DNA from: Oscillospiraceae bacterium
GTDB lineage: Bacteria; Bacillota; Clostridia; Oscillospirales; Ruminococcaceae
Assembly: GCA_024404915.1 (NCBI GenBank)
Contig: JAKSPJ010000004.1
Span: 62,001 to 126,000 of the forward strand
Direction of reading: 5' to 3'
DNA: 64,000 nt
Shown: positions 8,139 through 16,763 of the stretch, in pieces
Layout of the letters: each line of letters opens with the position of its first letter
How positions within the stretch are numbered: the first letter of the stretch is position 1
The notes under the pieces: generated by a model
Seen by the model: only the letters and a program-made list of their open reading frames with translations
Told to the model about the DNA's origin: nothing
Database searches by the model: none
Made by a program: the position numbers and the translations under genes

Positions 8139-9551
8139 ATGTTATTCAGCAGTCCGATATTTTTATTTTTGTTTTTTCCGCTGGTACTGATTTGTTATTT
8201 TCTGATTCCATCCAGATTTCTGAAAGTGCGAAATGCCTTTCTGACCATCGCCAGCCTGGTGTTTTATGGCTTCGGGGAACCCTTTGCCATGCTTCTGATG
8301 CTGGCGGTGGTGGGATGGAGCTGGGGCGCAGCTCTTCTGATGCAGAAAATACAACCGTTTCGGCGGTATTTTCTTATCCTGGGAATCCTGGGAAACCTGG
8401 GAGCACTTTGTGTTTATAAATACACCAATTTCCTGATTGAAACCCTCAATGCCTGTCTGCATCTGGAGATTGCTGCCGTTGAGATCCGTCTGCCCATTGG
8501 CATATCCTTTTTCATTTTCCAGGCAATATCATACATCATGGATGTGTCACGGAATGAAGCAAAGACACAGCGCAGTTATTGGAAACTACTGCTCTATATC
8601 TCATTCTTCCCCCAGCTGATTGCAGGCCCCATTGTTCGTTATCAGACCATAGAAGATGCCATCAGCAGCCGCACTTCCACGCCGGAAATGGTGGCAGAGG
8701 GCATGCGCAATATGATTTTCGGCTTGTCAAAAAAGCTGTTGATTGCGGATGTTGCAGGAAAAATTGCAGATACGGTTTTTCAGATGGATGATGCCCTGCT
8801 GCTGCCGGCTGCATGGATTGGCGCACTGTGCTATACCCTTCAGATCTACTATGATTTTTCCGGCTACAGCGATATGGCCGTAGGCATGGGAAAGATATTC
8901 GGTTTTGTATTTCCTGAGAATTTCTGCTATCCCTACAGTGCCGCTTCCATCACGGATTTCTGGAAGAGATGGCATATTTCCCTGACCACATGGTTCCGTC
9001 AGTATCTGTACATTCCTCTTGGCGGCAACCGCAAGGGCACTGCCAGAACAATTCTGAACAAATGGATTGTCTTTTTATGCACCGGCCTATGGCATGGCGC
9101 AAGCTGGACATTTGTCCTCTGGGGTGCCATGAACGGCTTGCTGATGACCATAGAACAGCTGCTCCGTGGCGGGAAGAAAAAGGCTTCCTCCGGCAAATGG
9201 TATATGCATGTGTATACCATTCTTGCAGTGATGCTTGCATTTGTGATGTTCCGTGCAGATACAGTGACACAGGCCTGTCATTTCTATCAGGCTATGTTTT
9301 CAGTGTCGGGATTGTCCCGCAGGGGCTTTGCTGCAATAATGCCTTTGCTTTCGCCCATGACAGTGACAGTATTAATTGCAGCATGTATTCTTGCATGGCC
9401 GATTCCGAAAAAACTATATGCGGCGGCGAAAAAGAAATCTGCTGCGGCCGCTGAAATCGGCTGTGATATTCTGTGCGTATTGCTGCTGCTGCTCTGTATT
9501 ACGAATGCAGCTGCCACATCCTATCACCCGTTTATCTATTTCCGATTCTGA
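8139..9551 (+). CDS. MBOAT family O-acyltransferase (AlgI/DltB-like)
   Basis: The 470-residue polytopic membrane protein starts with the AlgI-type MLFSSPIFLFLFFPLVL segment and carries the conserved ITDFWKRWHISLTTW region (His 279) and LWHGASWTF with the catalytic His at 319. MBOAT proteins of this branch move acyl, usually acetyl, groups across the membrane for O-acylation of extracellular polysaccharides or teichoic acids. The next gene encodes the DHHW/AlgJ-type partner that normally completes the reaction outside the cell, so the pair probably acetylates a surface glycan. The acceptor is unknown. The start has GGAG 9 bases upstream. Confidence 0.93.
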   Translation: MLFSSPIFLFLFFPLVLICYFLIPSRFLKVRNAFLTIASLVFYGFGEPFAMLLMLAVVGWSWGAALLMQKIQPFRRYFLILGILGNLGALCVYKYTNFLIETLNACLHLEIAAVEIRLPIGISFFIFQAISYIMDVSRNEAKTQRSYWKLLLYISFFPQLIAGPIVRYQTIEDAISSRTSTPEMVAEGMRNMIFGLSKKLLIADVAGKIADTVFQMDDALLLPAAWIGALCYTLQIYYDFSGYSDMAVGMGKIFGFVFPENFCYPYSAASITDFWKRWHISLTTWFRQYLYIPLGGNRKGTARTILNKWIVFLCTGLWHGASWTFVLWGAMNGLLMTIEQLLRGGKKKASSGKWYMHVYTILAVMLAFVMFRADTVTQACHFYQAMFSVSGLSRRGFAAIMPLLSPMTVTVLIAACILAWPIPKKLYAAAKKKSAAAAEIGCDILCVLLLLLCITNAAATSYHPFIYFRF

Positions 9552-9567
9552 AGAAGGAGGGAAAAAC

Positions 9568-11019
9568 ATGAAATCATGGATACAAACAGTGAGAATCGGC
9601 TTTGCCGCAGGCTGTGCAGTCATTCTGGCAGTGCCTTCTGTGATGATGTTGGTTCCCCAGATACGGGAGCGCAACGCAGAGAATTCAGAAAATCGGGAAC
9701 TGGTTTCTTTCCCATCATTCCGCAGGGATGATGGCACACTGGACATATCATGTTTACCTGTGACGGGAGATTGGTTCTCAGACCATTTTGCATTCCGCAC
9801 AGACCTGATCCGGGCATATGGTGCACTGACAAAGTTTATTTTTTCCGAATCTTCCCAACCTGATGTCATTCTTGGAAAGAATGACTGGCTCTATTACACC
9901 CCCACAATCAACGATGTCTCAGGAGTTTCGACCATCAGTGAAGCAGGAATTCAGCACATGGTACAGAATCTGCATCTGATGCAGCAATATGCGGAATCCA
10001 ATGGCGCAAAGCTGGTTCTGGCGGTGGCTCCCAATAAGGGCAGTATCTATCCGGAATATCTGCCGTCCCGCTATCTGCATACGGGTGAAATGAATCACCT
10101 GGATATGCTGATGCAGGCATTGGAGAACACAGATATTGCCGTCTGCGACTGGAGAACCTATCTGCGGAACGAGAAGGAAAAAGGAGGAGAACAGCTGTAT
10201 CATAAGCTGGATACCCACTGGAATGGCGCAGGTGCTATGGCGGCATATGAAGCCATGATGCAGACACTGGAACTGGATGATGCAGGTTTTTCCGCATATC
10301 CGAAAAGAGAGACAAATGACTGGGAAGGAGATTTGTGGGGTATGCTCTCACCCGGCAGAAAAAATCCCGATACAAATTATGTCTATGACATTCCTCAGAC
10401 CTATCGTGCTGTAGGAAGAATGCGCTCAACTGACGATATGACCATTCGCACAAAAAATGCCCAGGGAAGCGGCAGCTGTCTTATGTTCCGTGATTCCTTC
10501 GGCCGTGCTATGATACCTCTGTTTTCCCAGCGTTTTCAAAGCTGTACCTATTCCAGGGCAACGGAAGTGCCGCTGAATGAAACTGCGGAATCAGATGTGG
10601 ATTATGTCATCTATGAAGTTGTGGAGCGCAATCTGGAAAATCTGATACTGTATTCTCCTTATATACCTGCTCCTATGGCAGATGCACCTGCTGCGGCATC
10701 AGAAACCGCTGACATCAATTTGCTGAATCTGAAAACGGAAACAGATGGTACGTTTATGCGGATTTACGGCAGCTATGATATTGCCTATACGGATTGTGAG
10801 CGCATTATCTGCGGTGTGGAATGTGATGGCGGAATGCAGTATTACGATGCTTTTCTGACCTGTTCTTCAGATGAAACAAACGCAGACACCGTGAATGAAA
10901 ACGGTTTTTCCCTTCGCCTTCCTGTATCTCAGGTACAGGGAAACTGCAATGTGCAGATTTTCGGCATGCGCAGCGGAGAAATCATTTTTCTTGGCAGCAC
11001 CAGTCTGCAGGGTGCGTAA
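9568..11019 (+). CDS. DHHW-family (AlgJ/AlgX-like) extracellular acetyltransferase partner
   Basis: The ATG at 9568, preceded by AAGGAGG, gives 483 residues. An N-terminal membrane anchor (about 8-30) is followed by an SGNH-hydrolase-like domain with LGKNDWLYY near 102, the Asp-x-His motif in KLDTHWNGAGA (Asp 215, His 217) and the Ser region MFRDSFGRAM near 305. These match the catalytic Ser-Asp-His set of AlgJ/AlgX proteins, which transfer acetyl from the MBOAT protein to a polysaccharide. The last 130 residues appear to form an extra beta-rich domain. It is 16 bases after the MBOAT gene and surely co-transcribed. Confidence 0.88.
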   Translation: MKSWIQTVRIGFAAGCAVILAVPSVMMLVPQIRERNAENSENRELVSFPSFRRDDGTLDISCLPVTGDWFSDHFAFRTDLIRAYGALTKFIFSESSQPDVILGKNDWLYYTPTINDVSGVSTISEAGIQHMVQNLHLMQQYAESNGAKLVLAVAPNKGSIYPEYLPSRYLHTGEMNHLDMLMQALENTDIAVCDWRTYLRNEKEKGGEQLYHKLDTHWNGAGAMAAYEAMMQTLELDDAGFSAYPKRETNDWEGDLWGMLSPGRKNPDTNYVYDIPQTYRAVGRMRSTDDMTIRTKNAQGSGSCLMFRDSFGRAMIPLFSQRFQSCTYSRATEVPLNETAESDVDYVIYEVVERNLENLILYSPYIPAPMADAPAAASETADINLLNLKTETDGTFMRIYGSYDIAYTDCERIICGVECDGGMQYYDAFLTCSSDETNADTVNENGFSLRLPVSQVQGNCNVQIFGMRSGEIIFLGSTSLQGA

Positions 11020-11037
11020 TCATACAGCGGAGGCCTT

Positions 11038-11562
11038 ATGAAGCAATTTGCAAAATATCTGAGCCAATGTCTGTTATGCCTGCTTTTGGCGGAGATTCTG
11101 TGTCTGGTGCTGGCATTTTCTCTGGCACTGTTTCCGTCAGCGGCTGTATTCCGTATACTGCGTCTGATTCTGTGTCCTGCTGCCTCTGCCCTGATGATTA
11201 TGAACTGCGCCGGCAGTATCCGGCATGAAGAGGCAGCCCGCTGGAGAACCGCACAGCAAAAGATGAACAAATGTCACATACTTCTGTTGTCTCTTAGCTG
11301 TGGCATTCCATCCATTCTTACATATGCTCTGTTGTATTGCAATGCAGACAGTGTCTTTTATCTGAATGCCTTTCTGCTGTTGAATGCGCCTTATATTGAA
11401 TTTCATCATTTGCTGATTGCAGGAATGGAACCTTTTTCTGCCATACCGTTTTGGCAGAAAGCAGCCATGAGTCTGCCTTCCTTTCTGAATATGATTCTGT
11501 TTCTTGTGTGTTATCAGGCGAATCTGCCCTTTCACAATGAAAAAAAAGCACCATCTGCGTAA
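11038..11562 (+). CDS. Small integral membrane protein, unknown function
   Basis: This 174-residue product has about four hydrophobic segments (about 8-32, 38-58, 80-105 and 140-160) separated by a short charged loop (SIRHEEAARWRTAQQK). It is preceded by GGAGG and lies 18 bases after the DHHW gene, making it the last gene of the surface operon. No family is recognised. Its position suggests an accessory role in surface-glycan acylation. The stop codon falls inside the loop of the terminator hairpin. Confidence 0.7.
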   Translation: MKQFAKYLSQCLLCLLLAEILCLVLAFSLALFPSAAVFRILRLILCPAASALMIMNCAGSIRHEEAARWRTAQQKMNKCHILLLSLSCGIPSILTYALLYCNADSVFYLNAFLLLNAPYIEFHHLLIAGMEPFSAIPFWQKAAMSLPSFLNMILFLVCYQANLPFHNEKKAPSA

Positions 11563-11579
11563 TACAGATGGTGCTTTTG
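11545..11579 (+). terminator. Terminator of the surface operon, overlapping the last stop codon
   Basis: A perfect 13-bp stem (11545-11557 with 11565-11577, loop CGTAATA) runs into TTTTGC. The last codons of the preceding gene encode the 5' arm, and the TAA lies in the loop. Confidence 0.85.
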
Positions 11580-11638
11580 CTTGGAGCGCAGCGAAATGTG
11601 GTGCTGCTTGTTTTCTGAATGCTGTGCAGCTTCCTGAT

Positions 11639-12112
11639 TCATGATGGAAACAGAACCGAGAAAAACGATATCGCAAAGGGCAGAAGAAACGCAAATCCGA
11701 TGGAGAATACAGAGCCGATGGCAACAATCATCAGGCTGTGGGAATCCAGAACTGACATTCCTTTCCCCAAACGGGGAATCAGCAGCGTGTATTCGGTGTT
11801 TTCTTTGTAAATGCGGTTTCTTCCCAATGTTTCCGCAGGGAACATACAGGTATATTCCTGCTGATTGACAGCATATACGGCTTTGTCGAATCTGCCTGTA
11901 TCATCGACATACTTGAAAATGCCCTTCACTTTTTTGCTGAACAGAAGCGAAAGATCCATTATAAGGAAAAACAGGATAAAGCCGATGATGGTGACAAACA
12001 GAAGAATCATAACAATGGCAGTGACCAGGGAAAGAACAGAGGCAAAGGGAACCCCTACAAACAGAAGCAGTGCAATAATAATGACAGCACTGAGCAGTAT
12101 TTCCAAAACCAT
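11639..12112 (-). CDS. Conserved-looking membrane protein, unknown function
   Basis: The 157-residue protein has two N-terminal transmembrane helices (about 5-28 and 30-52), a soluble middle of about 75 residues (VKGIFKYVDDTGRFDKAVYAV onward, rich in beta-type residues) and a C-terminal hydrophobic helix pair (about 127-155). No family is recognised. It starts 10 bases after the histidine phosphatase gene on the same strand, so the two are probably co-transcribed. Confidence 0.65.
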   Translation of the reverse strand: MVLEILLSAVIIIALLLFVGVPFASVLSLVTAIVMILLFVTIIGFILFFLIMDLSLLFSKKVKGIFKYVDDTGRFDKAVYAVNQQEYTCMFPAETLGRNRIYKENTEYTLLIPRLGKGMSVLDSHSLMIVAIGSVFSIGFAFLLPFAISFFSVLFPS

Positions 12113-12122
12113 GCCATTGCCC

Positions 12123-12758
12123 TCAGAAGGTATCTGTTTCTTCCGGCAGGAATGGTGTGACTCTCAGAATCTCAAATGCCTGGGACTGCTGCCACATCTG
12201 CGGATTTATCATAATTTCAAATCCCTCTCCCGCATTGATATGAATCTGTTTCGGGTCCAGCTTCGGAATGCCAAAACATGCCAGTGCGTTGGCAATAACG
12301 CCGGTATGTGTTACCAGTGCAACGTGCTGGAAGTTTTCCTGCATCATTTCCAGGAGAATACGGTAAAAGCCCTGATAGGTACGGATACACAATTCCGAGA
12401 CGCTTTCGCCCTCCGGCGGCTTTGCATCCATGCCGCCCCGGATCCATTCCAGATATTCTTTGTCCTGCAGCAGCTCTTCTGCGGAACGGCCTTCAAACTT
12501 TCCGAAATGCAGCTCACGAAAATCCTCCGCAATGACAATTTCACGATTCGGGAACAGTATTTCAGCAGTTTCGGTGCATCTCTGCAGGGGGCTGGTATAT
12601 ACACGTTCGACACGGGGATAAGTATATGCATCCAGTTTGTCGTACAATTCGCTTCTGCCTGCATCATTCAGGGCATAGTCTGTTGAACCGATGTACAGAC
12701 CCTTATCATTGGCATCTGTTTTTCCATGACGATAAAGGGAAATATGATAATTTTTCAT
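12123..12758 (-). CDS. Histidine phosphatase (phosphoglycerate mutase-like)
   Basis: The 211-residue protein belongs to the histidine phosphatase superfamily. It has SLYRHGKTDAN with the phospho-accepting His near residue 11, SPLQRCTETAEI near 56, a Glu-containing FGKFEGRS near 88 and the second catalytic His in LVTHTGVI near 151. Length and motifs fit the CobC/GpmB-like phosphatase branch, whose members act on varied small phosphoesters such as alpha-ribazole phosphate; no cobalamin genes are nearby, so the substrate is open. It is divergent from the Xre regulator and leads a two-gene unit with a membrane protein. Confidence 0.88.
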   Translation of the reverse strand: MKNYHISLYRHGKTDANDKGLYIGSTDYALNDAGRSELYDKLDAYTYPRVERVYTSPLQRCTETAEILFPNREIVIAEDFRELHFGKFEGRSAEELLQDKEYLEWIRGGMDAKPPEGESVSELCIRTYQGFYRILLEMMQENFQHVALVTHTGVIANALACFGIPKLDPKQIHINAGEGFEIMINPQMWQQSQAFEILRVTPFLPEETDTF

Positions 12759-12841
12759 TGTGGGTCATCCTTTCCAAAAGAATAGTAATTATAAACAAAA
12801 AAAGAATTGAAAATTTGTGAGATATTTTTCTTCCAATGCCC

Positions 12842-12870
12842 TTTACAAATTATACTATTTGTTATATAAT
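12842..12870 (+). promoter_or_regulatory. Promoter of the Xre-type regulator
   Basis: TTTACA at 12842-12847, a 17-bp spacer and TATAAT at 12865-12870 form a good sigma-A promoter. It stands 45 bases before the regulator start, within the divergent region shared with the histidine phosphatase. Confidence 0.8.
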
Positions 12871-12914
12871 TGTAGGGTATTCATTTGCAAAAAAAATGAT
12901 TGGAGGCAGCAAAA

Positions 12915-13628
12915 ATGAATGAAGATTTTCCCCGCATCATTACTCTGCAGCGAAAAGAAAGAAAAATCAGTCAGAAAAAAGCCGCAACAGACCTTGGTAT
13001 TTCTCAGGCTCTGCTCTCACACTATGAAAAAGGCATCCGTGAATGCGGACTGGATTTCCTGGTGAGAATCGCTGACTACTACAATGTGTCCTGCGATTAT
13101 CTTCTGGGCAGAACGCCGGAGCCGGGCGGAAAAACCCTGACCATTGAGGAGATTCCGGACGATGACGGAAACAACGAGATGCCCTCCAACGAAGCCATTC
13201 GCTTCTATCGGAAGATTATCAACAATTCCATCAGTCTGCTGTTTTCTTTCTCCCAGCGTGCCAATTCTGTTACATTGATTCGTGAGGTATCGTCCTATCT
13301 GATGCTTTCCGTTTACAAGCTGTTCCGCATTATCTACAATGCGTGCCCCCACAATGACCAGAAACTGTTCCGTGTCCCGAAGGTGGTGGCAAACGACAGC
13401 TCCAATGCCATCATTTCCCTGAACGAGTCCAATATCAAGGCTGCATCCAGCGGCATTACCATTGGAACAAATGATGCAGTTGAGGACGCAGAGTCATTGT
13501 ATGTTACAACCGCAACGCTGTCCAAGGATTTCTCGGAGTACGCATCTTCCCTGCTGAACCTGATTAAGATCAGCGAGGACAGCATTGCAAAAACCAGAGA
13601 CACCTTGCAGACACAGCATCGCCCGTAA
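12915..13628 (+). CDS. Xre-family helix-turn-helix regulator
   Basis: The ATG at 12915 lies 8 bases after GGAGG; an upstream TTG overlaps that SD and is rejected. Residues 5-65 form a Cro/C1-type HTH (RKERKISQKKAATDLGISQ, then LLSHYEKG and ADYYNVSCDYLLGR). The remaining 170 residues are helical, without a recognised sensor domain. The 237-residue protein is larger than a simple Xre repressor. It has its own promoter and lies before rnfC, which could be a target; that link is inference only. Confidence 0.88.
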   Translation: MNEDFPRIITLQRKERKISQKKAATDLGISQALLSHYEKGIRECGLDFLVRIADYYNVSCDYLLGRTPEPGGKTLTIEEIPDDDGNNEMPSNEAIRFYRKIINNSISLLFSFSQRANSVTLIREVSSYLMLSVYKLFRIIYNACPHNDQKLFRVPKVVANDSSNAIISLNESNIKAASSGITIGTNDAVEDAESLYVTTATLSKDFSEYASSLLNLIKISEDSIAKTRDTLQTQHRP

Positions 13629-13752
13629 CTGCGGAAAAATCATGCATATATCAGAGATTGAATACTGCTGACAGGATGATGCTCTTTATTATACCATAAA
13701 ATTCAAAAAAAAGAAAGCCCTTTTTTTCTGAAAAAGAAAGGAAGTTGTTAGA

Positions 13753-15027
13753 TTGAACCGTTTGAACGGTATCGTTCTTCCAAAGAAAAAATCAGCTGCA
13801 AATCTTGAGACTGCCGCAATTGAAATACCGGAACTTGTACGAATTCCCATGCTGATGCATCAGGGAACTCCCTGCACTCCTGTTGTACAGCCCGGAGACA
13901 CTGTGAAAGTGGGTCAGCTCATTGGCAGTGCTGATGCAGAGGATGCAGTACCGATACACGCCAGTGTATCCGGAACTGTTTCTGCAATCAGCCAATATCA
14001 GATTGGCAGGGATTCTGTGCCGTGTATCGAAATCGAGCCCGACGGCATGCAGATTCTCTCAGAAACCTGCCAGCCCCCCCTGCTGAAAAAACGGGAAGAC
14101 CTGATTGCCGCCGCAAAAAATGCAGGATGCGTCGGCCTTGGCGGCTCCGGAAAACCGACACATCTGAAACTGGCCGCATCCTCCGGGTTTGATATGCTGA
14201 TTCTGAACGGCGCAGAATGTGAGACAGATTTGTCTTCCGATATGCGCATGATGCTGGAGCACGGCGAGGATATTGTAAGCGGTGCCGAAATGATTATGAA
14301 GCTGATGAAAATCAAGGAGACCCGTATCAGCATTCTTTCCAATCAGACAGAAATAATACGGCACATGATGGATTTGTGCGAAGGGAAGAAGGGAATTTCC
14401 ATATGCCCTCTGCCTGTGCAGTATCCCCAGGGTGCAGAAAAAGTGGCGGTGTATCATACCTGCGGCCGCCTGATAACAGAAAAGCAGACCGCTGCAGATG
14501 TGGGTGTCCTGCTGCTGAATGTCAGCACATGTGCCTTTTTGTATCAATACAGTCAGAGCGGTATGCCGCTGGTGGAACGTGTGGTAACTGTCAGCGGAGA
14601 CTGCGTCGAGCACCCCTGCAATCTGCGTGTTCCTGTAGGAACGCCTGCAAAAGTTCTTCTGGAATATGCATCCTGCAGTTTTTCTGCCCTGTCCGAATTG
14701 TACCGGGGCGGAAGAATGATGGGGGCATGTCTGGAATCTTCTGAAGAGCCGATTCTCCGGCAGCAGAACGGACTTACCGCTGTCAGAAAACAGAAAAAGA
14801 CAACGCCGTCCACATGCATCCGCTGCGGACAATGTATGCGTGCATGTCCCATGCATCTGATGCCGATGGAACTGGAACATGCCTATCGTGTGCAGAATAT
14901 CCGTATGCTTCAGAAATACCATGTTTCCCTGTGTCTGAACTGCGGAAGCTGCTCTTATGTATGTCCCGCCAAAAGACCATTGTGTGAGACAAATCAGCTT
15001 GCCATTGCACTGCTGCCCAAAGAGTGA
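13753..15027 (+). CDS. rnfC: RnfC-like electron-transport complex subunit with altered flavin motif
   Basis: The TTG start at 13753 follows AAAGGAAG and gives 424 residues. Family motifs include the NuoF-like VGLGGSGKPTHLK (about 128-139), LILNGAECETDL (about 149-160), YPQGAEK, and two C-terminal [4Fe-4S] motifs, CIRCGQCMRACP and CLNCGSCSYVCP. RnfC is the peripheral NADH-oxidising subunit of the Rnf ferredoxin:NAD oxidoreductase. The usual aromatic residue before PT in the flavin/NADH loop is Lys here, and the Pro of the usual ECEP segment is Thr. Only rnfD follows. Identity is good; whether it still works in a canonical Rnf complex is doubtful. Confidence 0.85.
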   Translation: MNRLNGIVLPKKKSAANLETAAIEIPELVRIPMLMHQGTPCTPVVQPGDTVKVGQLIGSADAEDAVPIHASVSGTVSAISQYQIGRDSVPCIEIEPDGMQILSETCQPPLLKKREDLIAAAKNAGCVGLGGSGKPTHLKLAASSGFDMLILNGAECETDLSSDMRMMLEHGEDIVSGAEMIMKLMKIKETRISILSNQTEIIRHMMDLCEGKKGISICPLPVQYPQGAEKVAVYHTCGRLITEKQTAADVGVLLLNVSTCAFLYQYSQSGMPLVERVVTVSGDCVEHPCNLRVPVGTPAKVLLEYASCSFSALSELYRGGRMMGACLESSEEPILRQQNGLTAVRKQKKTTPSTCIRCGQCMRACPMHLMPMELEHAYRVQNIRMLQKYHVSLCLNCGSCSYVCPAKRPLCETNQLAIALLPKE

Positions 15028-15038
15028 AAGGAGATATT

Positions 15039-15962
15039 TTGGAGAAACTACATATCAGTGCATCACCCCATATCCGTCAGCGCTGTACGGTCACTTCCCT
15101 GCTGTTCCATGTGATTGCGGCATTGCTGCCCACGGTATCAGCAGGCTGTCTGGTATATGGCACTTCCGGCGTGATGGTACTGTGTTCCACCGTATGTGCG
15201 GCGGTTGCTGCCGATTTGCTTTGCAGCCTGGCAGTACATCAGCCCAAAGCGGCCTTGAACGGCAGTTCTGTAATTACAGGTTTGCTGCTGGGTCTTTCTC
15301 TGCCGGCTGACATACCCATATGGCATGCAGCCCTTGGCAGTGTCATTGCGATTGTGCTTGTCAAGCAGCTGTTTGGCGGCATTGGAAAAAATTTTGCTAA
15401 TCCTGCAATGACTGCAAAAATTGTTCTGATGGTTCTGTATGCCTCCGAAATGAAAATCTGGCATATGACTGCAGCACAGACAGCAGCAGAAAAATGGACA
15501 TCTTCCGGCGCCGTTATCCGCATGCTTCTGGAACAGAACAACGGCATGATTGGTGAAAGCTGCGGCATTGCAATTATTCTCGGCGGACTGTATCTGGTGA
15601 TAAAGAAAATCATCTCGCCGGTGACGCCTCTTTCCTATTTTATCAGTTATGCCGTATTAAATCTGGTGTTCCGGATGGATGTGCCTGCAGAACTGACTTC
15701 CGGCAGTTTGCTGCTGGGATGTTTCTTCCTGTCCGCAGATTACACCACAACGCCATTGACCGTACCGGGCAAGTGTCTGTTCGGCATTGGCTGCGGCTGT
15801 CTCACCTTCCTGATTCGCTATCTTGGCGGTTTCGGTGACAGCGTCGCATTGGCTGTGGTCATCATGAACCTGTTTACGCCGCTGCTGGATTCCCTCACAA
15901 GAACAAAGCCCTTCGGAACAATTCTGAAGCTGCCTTCGGAACCAGCAGAAAGCAAATCATAA
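15039..15962 (+). CDS. rnfD: RnfD-like membrane subunit lacking the covalent-flavin Thr
   Basis: The TTG at 15039 follows AAAGGAG by 5 bases and is preferred over a GTG at 15024 that overlaps that SD. The 307-residue protein has about eight to ten transmembrane segments and RnfD/NqrB-like blocks such as NPAMTAKIVLM, GESCGIAIILGGLYL and FFLSADYTTTPLT. The position matching the family's S/T-G-A-T flavinylation motif reads SSGAV, with Val 159 where Thr normally carries FMN. No rnfG, E, A or B follows; a terminator ends the unit. RnfD normally sits in the membrane and passes electrons between the flavin-bearing subunits. Confidence 0.85.
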   Translation: MEKLHISASPHIRQRCTVTSLLFHVIAALLPTVSAGCLVYGTSGVMVLCSTVCAAVAADLLCSLAVHQPKAALNGSSVITGLLLGLSLPADIPIWHAALGSVIAIVLVKQLFGGIGKNFANPAMTAKIVLMVLYASEMKIWHMTAAQTAAEKWTSSGAVIRMLLEQNNGMIGESCGIAIILGGLYLVIKKIISPVTPLSYFISYAVLNLVFRMDVPAELTSGSLLLGCFFLSADYTTTPLTVPGKCLFGIGCGCLTFLIRYLGGFGDSVALAVVIMNLFTPLLDSLTRTKPFGTILKLPSEPAESKS

Positions 15963-16014
15963 TAAAGAAAAGAAAACGCTGCTGCAATAAGACGAATACC
16001 CATATAGAAGTTTT

Positions 16015-16053
16015 GCCCCCAAGCGTTTATGCGCTTAGGGGCATTATATTTTA
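16015..16053 (+). terminator. Terminator after rnfD
   Basis: An 11-position stem with one mismatch (16015-16025 with 16032-16042) is followed by ATTATATTTT. It closes the rnfCD unit after only two genes. Confidence 0.8.
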
Positions 16054-16078
16054 TACGGTTGCTAAGATAAATCATAAT

Positions 16079-16534
16079 TTATCTTTCCAATACAAATCGA
16101 GCAAGTTCTACATTGCCGTCTCTTTCAGTTGATTCGATATGGAATCCGCATTTTTCAGTATAAAACTTCACATTTTGTTTTTTGCTTATGGGTGTTACTA
16201 AAGTGAGCATCTTCCAATCTTCATAAGATGTCTTTACAAATTGAATTGCTTGTGTCCCTATCCCTTTTCCTTGATACTCCGGAATAACGCACAAACAACT
16301 AATCTCATAAGTTCCGTTTTCCAGTTTTATACATGAAACACAGCCGACAGATTCATTATCGCATAGTATGATATATTTTATATATTTGCTGATCGACTCT
16401 TCCATCATTTCTTTTGTTTTCCCATATCCCGGGCACGAACCATATCGCATATAATCATCATAAAAAGACGCATTATAGATATTTACCAATAGTTCTGCGT
16501 CTTCTAAAACAGCCTGCCTGTATTCTATCGTCAT
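16079..16534 (-). CDS. GNAT-family N-acetyltransferase
   Basis: The 151-residue protein has the GNAT fold: an N-terminal EYRQAVLEDAELLVNIY helix, the acetyl-CoA loop motif YQGKGIGTQAI near 93-103, and a C-terminal KFYTEKCGFHIE block. Substrate cannot be inferred. Its codons are visibly more AT-rich than those of its neighbours, and it lies alone between the rnfCD terminator and a perfect-looking inverted repeat, so recent acquisition is plausible. Confidence 0.85.
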   Translation of the reverse strand: MTIEYRQAVLEDAELLVNIYNASFYDDYMRYGSCPGYGKTKEMMEESISKYIKYIILCDNESVGCVSCIKLENGTYEISCLCVIPEYQGKGIGTQAIQFVKTSYEDWKMLTLVTPISKKQNVKFYTEKCGFHIESTERDGNVELARFVLER

Positions 16535-16610
16535 AATATGTTACCTCTGCAAATTCCGATTTATGTTCGTTACAATTATAGCATAGCATTGCTGCATTGT
16601 CAATAAAAAC

Positions 16611-16649
16611 GCCATAGTACTTCTGACTGTAAATCAGAAATACTATGGC
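16611..16649. repeat. Inverted repeat hairpin upstream of the GNAT gene
   Basis: GCCATAGTA-C-TTCTGA (16611-16626) pairs with TCAGAA-A-TACTATGGC (16634-16649), giving 15 paired positions around one mismatch and a 7-base loop. On the forward strand it is followed by TTAAAATTT. With no forward gene upstream to terminate, it may be a remnant of a mobile element or an orphan terminator. Confidence 0.6.
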
Positions 16650-16763
16650 TTAAAATTTCTATTTGAGTATCTTTCTTACAGTGTTTTCTTTTTTGGCGGG
16701 TGAACCAGGCTTCACGATGTGTTGTTTCTTTCAAATATTACAAATTAGTTACAAAAGTACTAA

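Noticed and set aside
13629-13752. Promoter for rnfC
   Set aside because: A TTATAC-like -10 exists near 13689, but no -35 stands at acceptable spacing; not called.
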